From contig JADIZZ010000008.1 in assembly GCA_016704535.1 (NCBI GenBank), forward strand, positions 1-64,000: a stretch of DNA of 64,000 nucleotides, read 5' to 3'. Below, piece by piece: positions 33,572 to 41,817 of this stretch (its first letter is position 1; every line of letters starts with the position of its first letter). The notes below the pieces were generated by a model. It searched no databases. It was given only the letters and a program-made list of their open reading frames with translations, and was not told the DNA's origin. The stretch comes from Betaproteobacteria bacterium (lineage in GTDB: Bacteria > Pseudomonadota > Gammaproteobacteria > Burkholderiales > Burkholderiaceae_C). Made by a program: the position numbers and the translations under genes.

Positions 33572-33937
33572 ATGGAAGCCTTCTTCAGCTGGGTCGCCGC
33601 CGGGTTCGGTGCCCTGTTCGTCATAGCCGTGGCGGTGGCGTGGTGGGAGCACCTGACGCGCGGCACGCGGCCACCAGTGCCGCACGAGCCCGTGGCGCCA
33701 CGCATGGTGAAGGTCGACGTGCCGCTGGACACCACCGCCGGGGTGCTGCTGCCGGCCAGCGACACCGACGAGCGCCGCGCCGCACTGGGCGGGGCGATGG
33801 ACCGCATGGGTCGCGTAGGTCGCGCGGCACGCACCGAGGGCGGCATTTCGCCCGACGCCTGGACGGAGACCAGCCCCATGGTGCTTCATCCGGCGCCTGA
33901 GGTCGACGCACCGGCGCCGCCGGCCTCGCGGGTCTGA
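33572..33937 (+). CDS. Small single-pass membrane protein, unknown
   Basis: A 121-residue protein I do not recognise. One membrane segment at about residues 5-23 (FFSWVAAGFGALFVIAVAVAWW), then a proline-rich cytoplasmic or periplasmic tail with KVDVPLDTTAGVLLPASDTDERRAALGGAMDRMGRVGRAARTEGG and a C-terminal PAPPASRV. GGGAAGG sits just before ATG 33572; the open frame reaches back to 33515 without a better start. It lies between ygiQ (divergent) and the ABC exporter (convergent, five bases away). Codon use matches its neighbours, so it is probably real. Confidence 0.65.
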   Translation: MEAFFSWVAAGFGALFVIAVAVAWWEHLTRGTRPPVPHEPVAPRMVKVDVPLDTTAGVLLPASDTDERRAALGGAMDRMGRVGRAARTEGGISPDAWTETSPMVLHPAPEVDAPAPPASRV

Positions 33938-33942
33938 GCAGC

Positions 33943-35799
33943 TCAGGGCGCCGGAACCGCCTCGTCCTCGTCCACCTCTTCGCCGAGGAACCCGCCGCTC
34001 TGGTGCGCCCACAAGCGGGCGTAGATGCCGCCGGCCGCCAACAGCGACCCGTGGTCGCCCACCTCCACGATGCGGCCGTGGTCCATCACCACCAGCCGGT
34101 CCATCGCCGCAATCGTGCTCAGCCGGTGCGCGATGGCCACCACCGTCTTGCCCTCCATCAGCCGGTACAGGCTCTGCTGGATGGCGGCCTCGACCTCGCT
34201 GTCCAGCGCGCTGGTGGCTTCGTCGAGCAGCAGGATGGGCGCGTCCTTCAGCATCACGCGCGCGATGGCGATGCGCTGGCGCTGACCACCCGACAGCTTC
34301 ACGCCACGCTCGCCGACATGCGCGTCGTAGCCCTTGCGGCCTTTGGCGTCGGACAGGCCGGCAATGAAGTCGGCCGCCTCGGCACGCTCGGCGGCGTGGC
34401 GCATCTCCGCCTCGGTGGCATCGGGCCGGCCGTAGACGATGTTGTCGCGCACGCTTCGGTGCAGCAGCGAGGTGTCCTGCGTGACCATGCCGACATGGCG
34501 GCGCAGGCTTTCCTGCGTCACGCCGGCGATGTCCTGGCCGTCGATGAGGATGCGCCCGCCTTCCACGTCGTACAGGCGCAGCAGCAGGTTCACCACGGTG
34601 CTCTTGCCGGCGCCCGAGCGGCCGACGAGGCCGATCTTCTCGCCGGGTCGAATGTGCAGGTTCAGGCCGTCCACCACCGGCTTCTTGCCGCCGTAGGCGA
34701 AGACCACGTTCTCGAACACCACCTCGCCACGCCGCACCGTCAGCTTCTGCGCACCGGGCTTGTCGACGACGGAGCGGGTGCGCGACAGCGTGCCCATGCC
34801 GTCCTGCACGGTGCCGATATGTTCGAACAGCGTGGCCATCTCCCACATCACCCAGTGCGAGATGCCGTTCAGCCGGAAAGCCATCGCCGTGGCCGCAGCC
34901 ACTGCGCCCACGCCGATGGCCGAATCCATCCACAGCGACAGGCTCACGCCCGCGGTGGCGGCGATGAGGCCCACGCTCAGCACCTGGTTGACGGTCTCGA
35001 AGGCCGTCACCAGGCGCATCTGGCGGTAGGCCGTGGTCATGAACTCCTGCATCGCGCCACGCGCGAACTGCGCCTCGCGGTTCGAGTGCGAGAACAGCTT
35101 CACGGTGGCGATGTTGGTGTAGGCGTCGGTGATGCGGCCGGTCATCAATGAACGCGCGTCGGCCTGCAGTTGGGCCACCTTGCCCAGCCGGGGCACGAAG
35201 TACCACAGGGTCAGCGCATACACCACCAGCCAGCCCAGGAAGGGCAGCACCAGCCAGAGGTCGAAGGCGCCCACCACGGCAAGCAGCGTGACGAAGTAGA
35301 TGACGACGTAGACGCCAATGTCGGCGACGATGAGCCAGGTGTCGCGCACCGCCAGCGCCGTCTGCATCACCTTGGTGGAGATGCGGCCGGCGAACTCATC
35401 CTGGTAGAAGCCCATGCTCTGCTCGAGCATCAGGCGGTGGAAGGTCCAGCGCAGCCGCATCGGGAAGTTGCTGAACACGCCCTGGTACTTGAACAGGGCC
35501 TGCAGCGCCACGAACACGACGCTGGCCACCAGCACGCCGGCCAGCAGCTTCATCGTGTGGCCGTGCTCCACCCACAGTTGCGCCGGCTGCACCTTCGCCA
35601 GCAGGTCGACCACGTGGGCCATCATGCTGAAGAGCAGCGCCTCGAAGGCGCCGATGGCGGCGGTGAAAAGCGTCACCAGCAACAGCCACGGGCGCACGCC
35701 GCGTGAACACGCCCACAGGAAGGCGAAGAACTGCGTCGGCGGGGGTGGCGGCAGCGCATCCGGGTAGGGGTGCACCAACCTTTCGAATCTTGCGAACAC
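33943..35799 (-). CDS. ABC exporter, fused membrane and ATPase domains (MsbA-like)
   Basis: A 618-residue half-transporter that works as a homodimer, probably exporting a lipid or drug. Six membrane segments lie in residues 30-330. The ATPase domain (about 370-600) has Walker A GRSGAGKST, signature LSGGQRQRIAIARVML, Walker B ILLLDEATSALDSE and the switch His in AHRLSTI. GTG 35799 (VFARFERLVHPYP) is my start; the open frame continues far upstream through the divergent region without family sequence. It ends in an acidic tail. Substrate cannot be told. Confidence 0.9.
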   Translation of the reverse strand: MFARFERLVHPYPDALPPPPPTQFFAFLWACSRGVRPWLLLVTLFTAAIGAFEALLFSMMAHVVDLLAKVQPAQLWVEHGHTMKLLAGVLVASVVFVALQALFKYQGVFSNFPMRLRWTFHRLMLEQSMGFYQDEFAGRISTKVMQTALAVRDTWLIVADIGVYVVIYFVTLLAVVGAFDLWLVLPFLGWLVVYALTLWYFVPRLGKVAQLQADARSLMTGRITDAYTNIATVKLFSHSNREAQFARGAMQEFMTTAYRQMRLVTAFETVNQVLSVGLIAATAGVSLSLWMDSAIGVGAVAAATAMAFRLNGISHWVMWEMATLFEHIGTVQDGMGTLSRTRSVVDKPGAQKLTVRRGEVVFENVVFAYGGKKPVVDGLNLHIRPGEKIGLVGRSGAGKSTVVNLLLRLYDVEGGRILIDGQDIAGVTQESLRRHVGMVTQDTSLLHRSVRDNIVYGRPDATEAEMRHAAERAEAADFIAGLSDAKGRKGYDAHVGERGVKLSGGQRQRIAIARVMLKDAPILLLDEATSALDSEVEAAIQQSLYRLMEGKTVVAIAHRLSTIAAMDRLVVMDHGRIVEVGDHGSLLAAGGIYARLWAHQSGGFLGEEVDEDEAVPAP

Positions 35800-36009
35800 G
35801 GTGTGTCGCTCCCTGGGCGGGCCGGGGCACCTCGTGGGGGCCGCAGCGGCGTTGAAGTGGGGCCTGCAGGGGCCGGTGGGCCCGCCGCGGACGCGCGGCC
35901 GGATCGGCCGCAGGGGGCGCATTATGGTGGGCTGCGCGCCGCAGAGGTATCCCACCAACGGCGACCCGGGGCGCTGGCTATGATGTTTGCAGGAGACGGC
36001 AACACCCAC

Positions 36010-37605
36010 ATGTTCGACTACATCATCGTCGGCGGAGGCTCGGCGGGCTGTGTCCTGGCCGCACGGCTCAGCGAAGACCGCGACGCGCAGGTCTGCCTGC
36101 TCGAAGCCGGGCCACGCGACGACAGCCTGCTGGTGCAATGCCCCGCGGGGGTCATCGCCGGCGGCATGCTGAAAGGGTGGAAATACAACTGGGCGTTCGA
36201 CACCGTGCCGCAGGCCGGCCTCGACGGCCGCGTCGGCTATCAGCCCCGCGGGCGCGGGTTGGGTGGGTCGAGCTCGATCAACGCCATGCTCTATATCCGC
36301 GGCCAGCGCGAGGACTACGAACACTGGGCGGCCGAGGGCAACCCGGGCTGGGGCTGGAACGAGGTGCTGCCCTTCTTCCTGAAGGCCGAACACAACGAGC
36401 GTGGCGCCGATGCCTACCACGCCACCGGCGGGCCACTGAACGTGATGGATCCGCTGTGCCCCAGCCGCACCGCAGCCCTCTTCATCGAGGCCGCAAGGCA
36501 GGCCGGCTTGCCGCTGAATCGCGATTTCAACGGTGAACAGCAACAAGGCGTGGGCCTGTACCAGGTGACGCAGAAGGGTGGTGAACGCTGCAGCGCGGCC
36601 AAGGCCTACCTGACACCGAACCTGCGCCGGTCCAACCTGACGGTGTTGACCGGCGCGGCGGTCTCGCGCATCGTGCTGGAAGGCCGACGCGCGACGGGCG
36701 TCGAGGTGCGCGTGAACGGCACGCTGCAGCAATTGAAGGCGCGGCGCGAGGTGCTGCTGAGCGCGGGCGCGCTGAAGTCACCGCAGCTGCTGATGCTGTC
36801 GGGCATCGGCCCCGGCGAGCACCTGCGCCAGCGCGGCGTTCCGGTGCTGCACGACCTGCCCGGCGTGGGCGAACACCTGCACGACCACGTCAGCGTCACC
36901 CACGTCATCGATGCGCCGCAGCGCACCGACACCTTCACCGTTTCGCCCAGCGGCGCGCCGATGGCGATCAAGGGCGCCTGGGACTGGCTGACCCGGCGCC
37001 AGGGCGTGCTCACCAGCACCATCGCCGAGGCCGGCGCCTTCTTCAAGAGCCGCCCGGGCGAAGCCCAGCCCGACCTGCAACTGCACTTCGTCATCACCAA
37101 GCTCATCGACCACGCCCGCACCCTGCCCATCGGCCACGGCTACACGTGCCACCTGTGCCCGCTTCGCCCGGCCAGCCGCGGCAGCGTGAAGCTGGCCAGC
37201 GCCGACCCCACCGCGGCACCGCTGATCGATCCCAACTTCTTCGCCGACCCGCGCGACATGGAACTCATGATCCGCGGCTTCAAGCAGCTGCGGAACATCC
37301 TCCAGCAGCCCGCGCTGGCGCGCTTCGGCGGCACCGAACAGCCCGCACTGGCGGCGGCGCAGACCGACGAGCAGATCGAGCGCTACATCCGCGGCAACTC
37401 CGACACCGAATACCACCCGGTGGGCAGCTGCCGCATGGGCCCGGGGCCGCTGGACGTGGTCGACCACGAACTGCGCGTGCACGGCCTGCAGGGGCTGCGC
37501 GTCGTGGACGCGTCGGTGATGCCGCGCATCGTCTCGGGCAACACCAATGCGCCGACGATCATGATCGGCGAGAAGGCTGCCAACCTGATCAAGGCTGCCG
37601 CGTGA
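36010..37605 (+). CDS. GMC-family FAD oxidoreductase (choline or alcohol dehydrogenase-like)
   Basis: A 531-residue flavoprotein. DYIIVGGGSAGCVLAARLSED at the N-terminus binds FAD; GRGLGGSSSINAMLYIRG and SAGALKSPQLLMLSGIG are the two GMC signatures. The catalytic His is in DTEYHPVGSCRMG and the Asn in SGNTNAPTIMIGEKAA. It resembles BetA and the alkanol dehydrogenase AlkJ; no betaine genes are near, so a general alcohol dehydrogenase is more likely. ATG 36010 begins the conserved sequence, with AGGAGA 14 bases upstream; ATG 35983 is possible. The stop overlaps the next gene by four bases (GTGA), so they are cotranslated. Confidence 0.88.
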   Translation: MFDYIIVGGGSAGCVLAARLSEDRDAQVCLLEAGPRDDSLLVQCPAGVIAGGMLKGWKYNWAFDTVPQAGLDGRVGYQPRGRGLGGSSSINAMLYIRGQREDYEHWAAEGNPGWGWNEVLPFFLKAEHNERGADAYHATGGPLNVMDPLCPSRTAALFIEAARQAGLPLNRDFNGEQQQGVGLYQVTQKGGERCSAAKAYLTPNLRRSNLTVLTGAAVSRIVLEGRRATGVEVRVNGTLQQLKARREVLLSAGALKSPQLLMLSGIGPGEHLRQRGVPVLHDLPGVGEHLHDHVSVTHVIDAPQRTDTFTVSPSGAPMAIKGAWDWLTRRQGVLTSTIAEAGAFFKSRPGEAQPDLQLHFVITKLIDHARTLPIGHGYTCHLCPLRPASRGSVKLASADPTAAPLIDPNFFADPRDMELMIRGFKQLRNILQQPALARFGGTEQPALAAAQTDEQIERYIRGNSDTEYHPVGSCRMGPGPLDVVDHELRVHGLQGLRVVDASVMPRIVSGNTNAPTIMIGEKAANLIKAAA

Positions 37606-38615
37606 GCGCCGCGTCGACCCTGAAGATTTCGGTGCTGGACCAGTCGGTCAGCTGCGCCGGCCGCGACGAAGGCCACGCACTGCGCGACACGCTGGACCTG
37701 GCGGTGCACTGCGAGGCCCTGGGCTACGCCCGCTTCTGGGTCAGTGAACACCACGGCCTGCCGACCATCGTGGGCAGTGCGCCCGAGATCCTGATGGCCG
37801 CCATCGCGGCGCGCACCACACGCATCCGCATCGGCAGCGCGGGCGTGATGCTGCCGCACTACGCGGCGCTGAAGGTGGCCGAGCAGTTCCGCGTGCTGGA
37901 CTCACTCGCACCGGGACGCATCGACCTCGGCGTGGGCCGCGCACCGGGTGGCGACCAACGCACGGCGATGGCGCTGAACCCGAACGCGGCACATGCGGCC
38001 GACCAGTTCCCGCAGCAGGTGGTCGACCTGCAGGCCTGGACACGCGGCCTGCGCCACCAGGGGCTGACGGCGCACCCGCTGCCGGCCAGCGGCGGCACGC
38101 CGCCCGAGATCTGGGTCCTGGGCAGCTCCGACTACGGCGCGCAGCTCGCGGCCCACCTCGGCCTGCCCTACGCCTTCGCCTACTTCTTCATGGACGGCCA
38201 GGGTGTCGAAGAGGCGCTGCACCTCTACCGCACGCTATACCGCCCCAGCGAGCGCCACCCGACACCGCATCCCACCATCTGTGTCTGGGCGCTGGCGGCC
38301 GACACCGAGGCCGAAGCCCGGCACCACGCGCTGAGCCGCGAACGCTGGCGGCTGGACCGCCAGCGCGGCGTGCTGGGGCCGCTGAAGACACCGGACGAGG
38401 TGGCGGCCACCGGGTTCAGCGCCGACGAGCTGGTGGCCGTGGAGTCGCTGCGCCGGCGTGCGCTGGTGGGCACGGCCGAACAGGTGGCGCAGGGCCTGCG
38501 CCGTCTGGCCGACGAACTGGAGCTCACCGAGATCGTCATCAACACCTGGGCCCACGACCCGGCGGTGCGCCGGCATTCGTATGCGCTGCTGGCGCAGCAA
38601 TTTGCGGCGCCCTGA
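37602..38615 (+). CDS. Luciferase-like flavin-dependent monooxygenase
   Basis: A 337-residue LLM-class oxidoreductase of the MsnO8 group, using reduced FMN. Signatures: SVLDQSVSCAGRD, the beta-strand ARFWVSEHHGLP with SAPEILMAAIAARTTRIRIGSAGVMLPHYAALKVAEQF, and LDLGVGRAPGG-like RIDLGVGRAPGGD. GTG 37602 overlaps the stop of the GMC gene, making a two-gene operon: alcohol oxidation followed by a flavin monooxygenase would suit breakdown of an unknown alcohol or aldehyde, by inference. A hairpin follows. Confidence 0.87.
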   Translation: MSAASTLKISVLDQSVSCAGRDEGHALRDTLDLAVHCEALGYARFWVSEHHGLPTIVGSAPEILMAAIAARTTRIRIGSAGVMLPHYAALKVAEQFRVLDSLAPGRIDLGVGRAPGGDQRTAMALNPNAAHAADQFPQQVVDLQAWTRGLRHQGLTAHPLPASGGTPPEIWVLGSSDYGAQLAAHLGLPYAFAYFFMDGQGVEEALHLYRTLYRPSERHPTPHPTICVWALAADTEAEARHHALSRERWRLDRQRGVLGPLKTPDEVAATGFSADELVAVESLRRRALVGTAEQVAQGLRRLADELELTEIVINTWAHDPAVRRHSYALLAQQFAAP

Positions 38616-38623
38616 AAGACGAA

Positions 38624-38650
38624 CCCCCTGGTTCCGTGAGGGCCAGGGGG
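38624..38650. terminator. Hairpin terminator after the GMC/LLM operon
   Basis: CCCCCTGG (38624-38631) and CCAGGGGG (38643-38650) pair over an 11-base loop, nine bases after the stop. No T-run. The rest of the 224-base gap to the convergent ubiD gene holds nothing I can name. Confidence 0.6.
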
Positions 38651-38839
38651 GCGGGTGGCCGAAGCCACCAAGGGAGCTCCGGAGGTAGGCGGTCCGGGGC
38701 CCCTGACGCGCTGGTATTGCGCCGTCGGTGTTGCCTGCATTCAGGCGGCTTCAGGTTACGCCGCAGTCGCGCCGCGCGCAAGCCGGCAATGCTGCCGTGA
38801 GGGGGATCTCAGGGTCTGTGCGGGGGCCTCCCACGCCGC

Positions 38840-40396
38840 TCAGGGCTTGGGCATCAGAGCGGTCACCAGCGCCTCGACCCGCTGCTCCACCGCCGCGTCC
38901 ATCGTGATGGTGCGCCCCCACTCCCGTGTCGTTTCGCCCGGCCACTTGTTCGTCGCATCCAGCCCCATCTTGCCGCCCAGGCCGCTGACGGGCGAGGCGA
39001 AATCGAGGTAGTCGATGGGTGTGTGTTCCACCAGCGTGGTGTCGCGCACCGGGTCCATGCGCGTGGTGATGGCCCAGATCACTTCCTGCCAGTTGCGGAT
39101 GTCGACGTCGTCGTCGGTCACCACGATGAACTTGGTGTACATGAACTGGCGCAGGAAGCTCCACAGGCCGAACATCACGCGCTTGGCGTGGCCCGGGTAG
39201 GCCTTCTTGATCGAGATGATCGCCATGCGGTAGCTGCAGCCCTCGGGCGGCAGGTAGAAGTCGACGATCTCCGGAAACTGCTTCTGCAGGATGGGCACGA
39301 AGACTTCGTTCAGCGCCACACCCAGGATGGCCGGTTCGTCGGGCGGCTTGCCGGTGTACGTGGAGTGGTAGACGGGGTCGCGGCGATGCGTCAGGCGGTC
39401 GAGGCGGAAGACGGGGAACCAGTCCTGCTCGTTGTAGTAGCCGGTGTGGTCGCCGAAGGGGCCTTCCAGCGCGTGCAGGTAGCCGCCCTTCTCCTTGAGC
39501 TTGATGCCCTTGTCCGACAAGCCTTCGAAACCGGGCGCGGCGGTCGGGACGTGGCCCTCGAACACGAACTCGGCGCTGGCCGGCACCTGCAGGCGCAGCG
39601 CGCCTTCGCCCACCGAGGTGGCCACGAGCTCGGTGCGGCTGCCGCGCAGCAGGCCCGCGAACTGGTATTCGCTCAGCGTGTCGGGCACCGGCGTCACCGC
39701 GCCCAGGATGGTGGCCGGGTCGGCGCCCAGCGCCACCGCCATCGGGAAGGGCTGGCCGGGGTTGGCACGGGCGAACTCGCGGAAGTCGAGCGCGCCGCCG
39801 CGGTGGGCCAGCCAGCGCATGATGACCTCTCGCTTGCCGATCACCTGCTGGCGGTAGATGCCCAGGTTCTGACGGCTGCGCGGGTTGGCCACACCCTGCG
39901 GCCCGCGAGTGATGACCAGGCCCCAGGTAATCAGCGGGCCCGCGTCGCCGGGCCAGCAGGTCTGCACCGGCAGCAGGCCGAGGTCGATGTCGCTGCCCTC
40001 GATCACCACGTCCTGGCAGGGGGCGCTGCGCTGCACCGAAGGCTTCATGTCCCACAGCGCCTTGCCCATCGCCAGCAGCTTGCCGGCGTCCTTAAGGCCC
40101 TTTGGCGGCTCGGGCTCTTTCAGTGCGGCGAGCAGCCGGCCGACATCGCGAAGGTCGGCAAGTGTCTCAGCGCCCATGCCCAGGGCCACCCGTCTGGGGG
40201 TGCCGAAGAGATTGATCAGGCAGGGAAAGTTGTAACCCGTGGGCTGGGTGCAGAGCACTGCCGGGCCGCCGGCGCGCAGCAACTTGTCGCCGATTGCCGT
40301 CATTTCGAGGCGTGGGGACACCGGTTCGGCAATTTTTCGCAGTTCGCCCAGCTTCTCGAGCTGGGCCATGAAGTCGCGGAGGTCTCGGTATTTCAT
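38840..40396 (-). CDS. ubiD: UbiD-family decarboxylase (4-hydroxy-3-polyprenylbenzoate)
   Basis: Decarboxylates the prenylated benzoate ring in ubiquinone synthesis with prenylated FMN made by UbiX. 518 residues, close to the E. coli enzyme. MKYRDLRDFMAQLEKLGELRKI is the conserved start; SRQNLGIYRQQVIGKREVIMRWLAHRGGALD, FEGHVP, GPFGDHTGYYNEQDWFPVF and VVTDDDVDIRNWQEVIWAITTRMDP carry the E-R-E site and the metal ligands. ATG 40396 is clear. ubiX is not in the window. Divergent from the transglycosylase gene across a 275-base region. Confidence 0.95.
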   Translation of the reverse strand: MKYRDLRDFMAQLEKLGELRKIAEPVSPRLEMTAIGDKLLRAGGPAVLCTQPTGYNFPCLINLFGTPRRVALGMGAETLADLRDVGRLLAALKEPEPPKGLKDAGKLLAMGKALWDMKPSVQRSAPCQDVVIEGSDIDLGLLPVQTCWPGDAGPLITWGLVITRGPQGVANPRSRQNLGIYRQQVIGKREVIMRWLAHRGGALDFREFARANPGQPFPMAVALGADPATILGAVTPVPDTLSEYQFAGLLRGSRTELVATSVGEGALRLQVPASAEFVFEGHVPTAAPGFEGLSDKGIKLKEKGGYLHALEGPFGDHTGYYNEQDWFPVFRLDRLTHRRDPVYHSTYTGKPPDEPAILGVALNEVFVPILQKQFPEIVDFYLPPEGCSYRMAIISIKKAYPGHAKRVMFGLWSFLRQFMYTKFIVVTDDDVDIRNWQEVIWAITTRMDPVRDTTLVEHTPIDYLDFASPVSGLGGKMGLDATNKWPGETTREWGRTITMDAAVEQRVEALVTALMPKP

Positions 40397-40428
40397 AGAT
40401 TTCGATATTAGAGACCCGTTTGATATTC

Positions 40429-40457
40429 TTGACTGGGTATGAGGCCGTTCCTAGAAT
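40429..40457 (+). promoter_or_regulatory. Sigma-70 promoter for the transglycosylase gene
   Basis: TTGACT (40429-40434), 17-base spacer, TAGAAT (40452-40457). This is the best sigma-70 match in the window and predicts a transcript starting near 40465, about 205 bases before the transglycosylase start. Confidence 0.75.
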
Positions 40458-40463
40458 CCGCCG

Positions 40464-40671
40464 AAACCTGAAATTTCAGGGTATACCCGTGGCGCCGGCA
40501 GCTTATCCCCCGAGCATCCCGAGGTAACACCGTCCCGGCAGGGGACAGGCGGCACTCGCAACCTCAGGCGAGTTTTCTGCCCCGGTCCAGATCTGCGGTT
40601 GATTATTGCTGTGGCCCCCGTGCACGTTCAGTGTGTACGGCAGGCGCTACAGGTGTCAGGAGAGATTCACG
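40464..40671 (+). ncRNA. Structured 5' leader with terminator-like hairpin
   Basis: The long untranslated leader holds a perfect palindrome CCTGAAATTTCAGG (40467-40480). Further on, GGGGACAG (about 40541-40548) can pair with CTGCCCC (about 40578-40584), enclosing ACTCGC (40554-40559), loop AACCTCAG-type, GCGAGT (40568-40573) followed by TTT. The inner stem with its T-run looks like an intrinsic terminator within the leader, so attenuation or a riboswitch is possible. I do not recognise the class; cobalamin, FMN, glycine, ZTP and GEMM cores are absent. Confidence 0.45.
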
Positions 40672-41553
40672 ATGCGAGCTATTGCCCTGCTGCGCGATGC
40701 GCCGCGAGCCACTGCCCGGTCGGTCAGCGTCTTCGCCGGCGATGTCGGCCGCGGTCTGCTGGAGATCAGTCACAACACGCTGGCCCTGGTGGGCTTGGCG
40801 GCCATTACGGTGATCGTGCTGGGCCTCGGCCGGCCCGAGGTGCGCCACGAGGTGGAAGTGGTGGCCCTGGAGTGGCTTCAGACGCGCCACGAAGTGCGCG
40901 AACAGGCTTCCGGCAACCTGCTGTCGGCCGTGGCCGAGCCCGAAGCCGTGACGCGCGCCACGGCCGCCGACCTGAAGGCGCTGCCGAACGCGCAGGCCAA
41001 CCTGGCCACCTGGATCGCTCGCCGCTACAAGGTGGCGCCCGAGCCCATCGGTGCGCTGGTGCGGGAAGCCTGGGCCATCGGCCAGCGCGCGGGGCTGGAC
41101 CCGACGCTGATCCTGGCCATCATGGCCGTCGAATCCAGCTTCAACCCCTTCGCGCAGAGCCCGGTAGGCGCGCAGGGCCTGATGCAGGTGCTGACCCGCG
41201 TGCACGACGACAAGTACGAGGCCTTTGGCGGCATCCACGCCGCCTTCGACCCCATCACCAACCTGCGGGTGGGCGTGCAGGTGTTGAAGGAATGCATCCA
41301 GCGTGCCGGCGGCCTGCAGGAAGGGCTGCGCTACTACGTCGGCGCCGCGCTGATGGAGACCGACGGCGGCTACGTGGGCCGCGTGTTGGCCGAACAGGGC
41401 CACATGCGCAGCGTGGCCGATGGCCGCAAGGTGGCAGTGAACGTCAGCAACGTGCCGGTGGCACCGGCCATCGCCAGGGACACCGAAACGCCGGCCGTGC
41501 CCGACGAGCAGCCCAAGCCGGTCAGCACCGAGCAGGTGGCGCTGCTGCGCTGA
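40672..41553 (+). CDS. Membrane-anchored lytic transglycosylase (SLT domain)
   Basis: Cleaves peptidoglycan between MurNAc and GlcNAc with formation of the anhydro sugar. 293 residues: an N-terminal cytoplasmic stretch, one membrane segment (about 39-55, LALVGLAAITVIVLGLG), then a periplasmic SLT domain (about 115-255). The catalytic Glu lies in LILAIMAVESSFNPFAQSPVGAQGLMQVL, and YYVGAALMETDGGYVGRV is the closing motif. AGGAGA before ATG 40672 sets the start. The promoter and structured leader upstream suggest RNA-level control, unusual for this family. Confidence 0.88.
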   Translation: MRAIALLRDAPRATARSVSVFAGDVGRGLLEISHNTLALVGLAAITVIVLGLGRPEVRHEVEVVALEWLQTRHEVREQASGNLLSAVAEPEAVTRATAADLKALPNAQANLATWIARRYKVAPEPIGALVREAWAIGQRAGLDPTLILAIMAVESSFNPFAQSPVGAQGLMQVLTRVHDDKYEAFGGIHAAFDPITNLRVGVQVLKECIQRAGGLQEGLRYYVGAALMETDGGYVGRVLAEQGHMRSVADGRKVAVNVSNVPVAPAIARDTETPAVPDEQPKPVSTEQVALLR

Positions 41554-41623
41554 GCCCGGCGCCACGCCGAGGCAGAGGCGGCCTTCGAGGCGGCCTTCGC
41601 GTGCCGAAGCTACACTGAGCACC

Positions 41624-41737
41624 TGCGCGACTGGCGATAAGGCCCGCGGTTTTTCAGCCGGGCCCGAGGTGGACGACCACCGGGAAGCGCAGGCCGCGTG
41701 CCCCGTTGCCGCGGTGCCCGCCGTTCGCCTGGGCAGC
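41624..41737 (+). ncRNA. ZTP (pfl) riboswitch controlling glyA
   Basis: The two conserved blocks of the pfl motif are present in order: GCGACTGGCG (41627-41636), then GTGGACGACCACCGGGAAGCG-like sequence around 41669-41689, and CCGTTCGCCTGGGCA (41721-41735) at the 3' side. The aptamer binds ZTP/ZMP, signalling folate shortage, and glyA is a standard target. The glyA start is 80 bases downstream; no T-run hairpin is visible there, so control of translation is more likely than termination. Confidence 0.85.
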
Positions 41738-41817
41738 CCTCGACCGCATCGCTCCCGCCCCGTCCCTGGGCAGTGCGTTGCGGCTTCCGAAGGCCCTTCA
41801 CCCTGAAGAGGACTGCC

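Noticed and set aside
40464..40671. c-di-AMP (ydaO) riboswitch before the transglycosylase
   Set aside because: Some short strings and the cell-wall target are reminiscent, but the conserved ydaO core is not there and c-di-AMP is not expected in this group.
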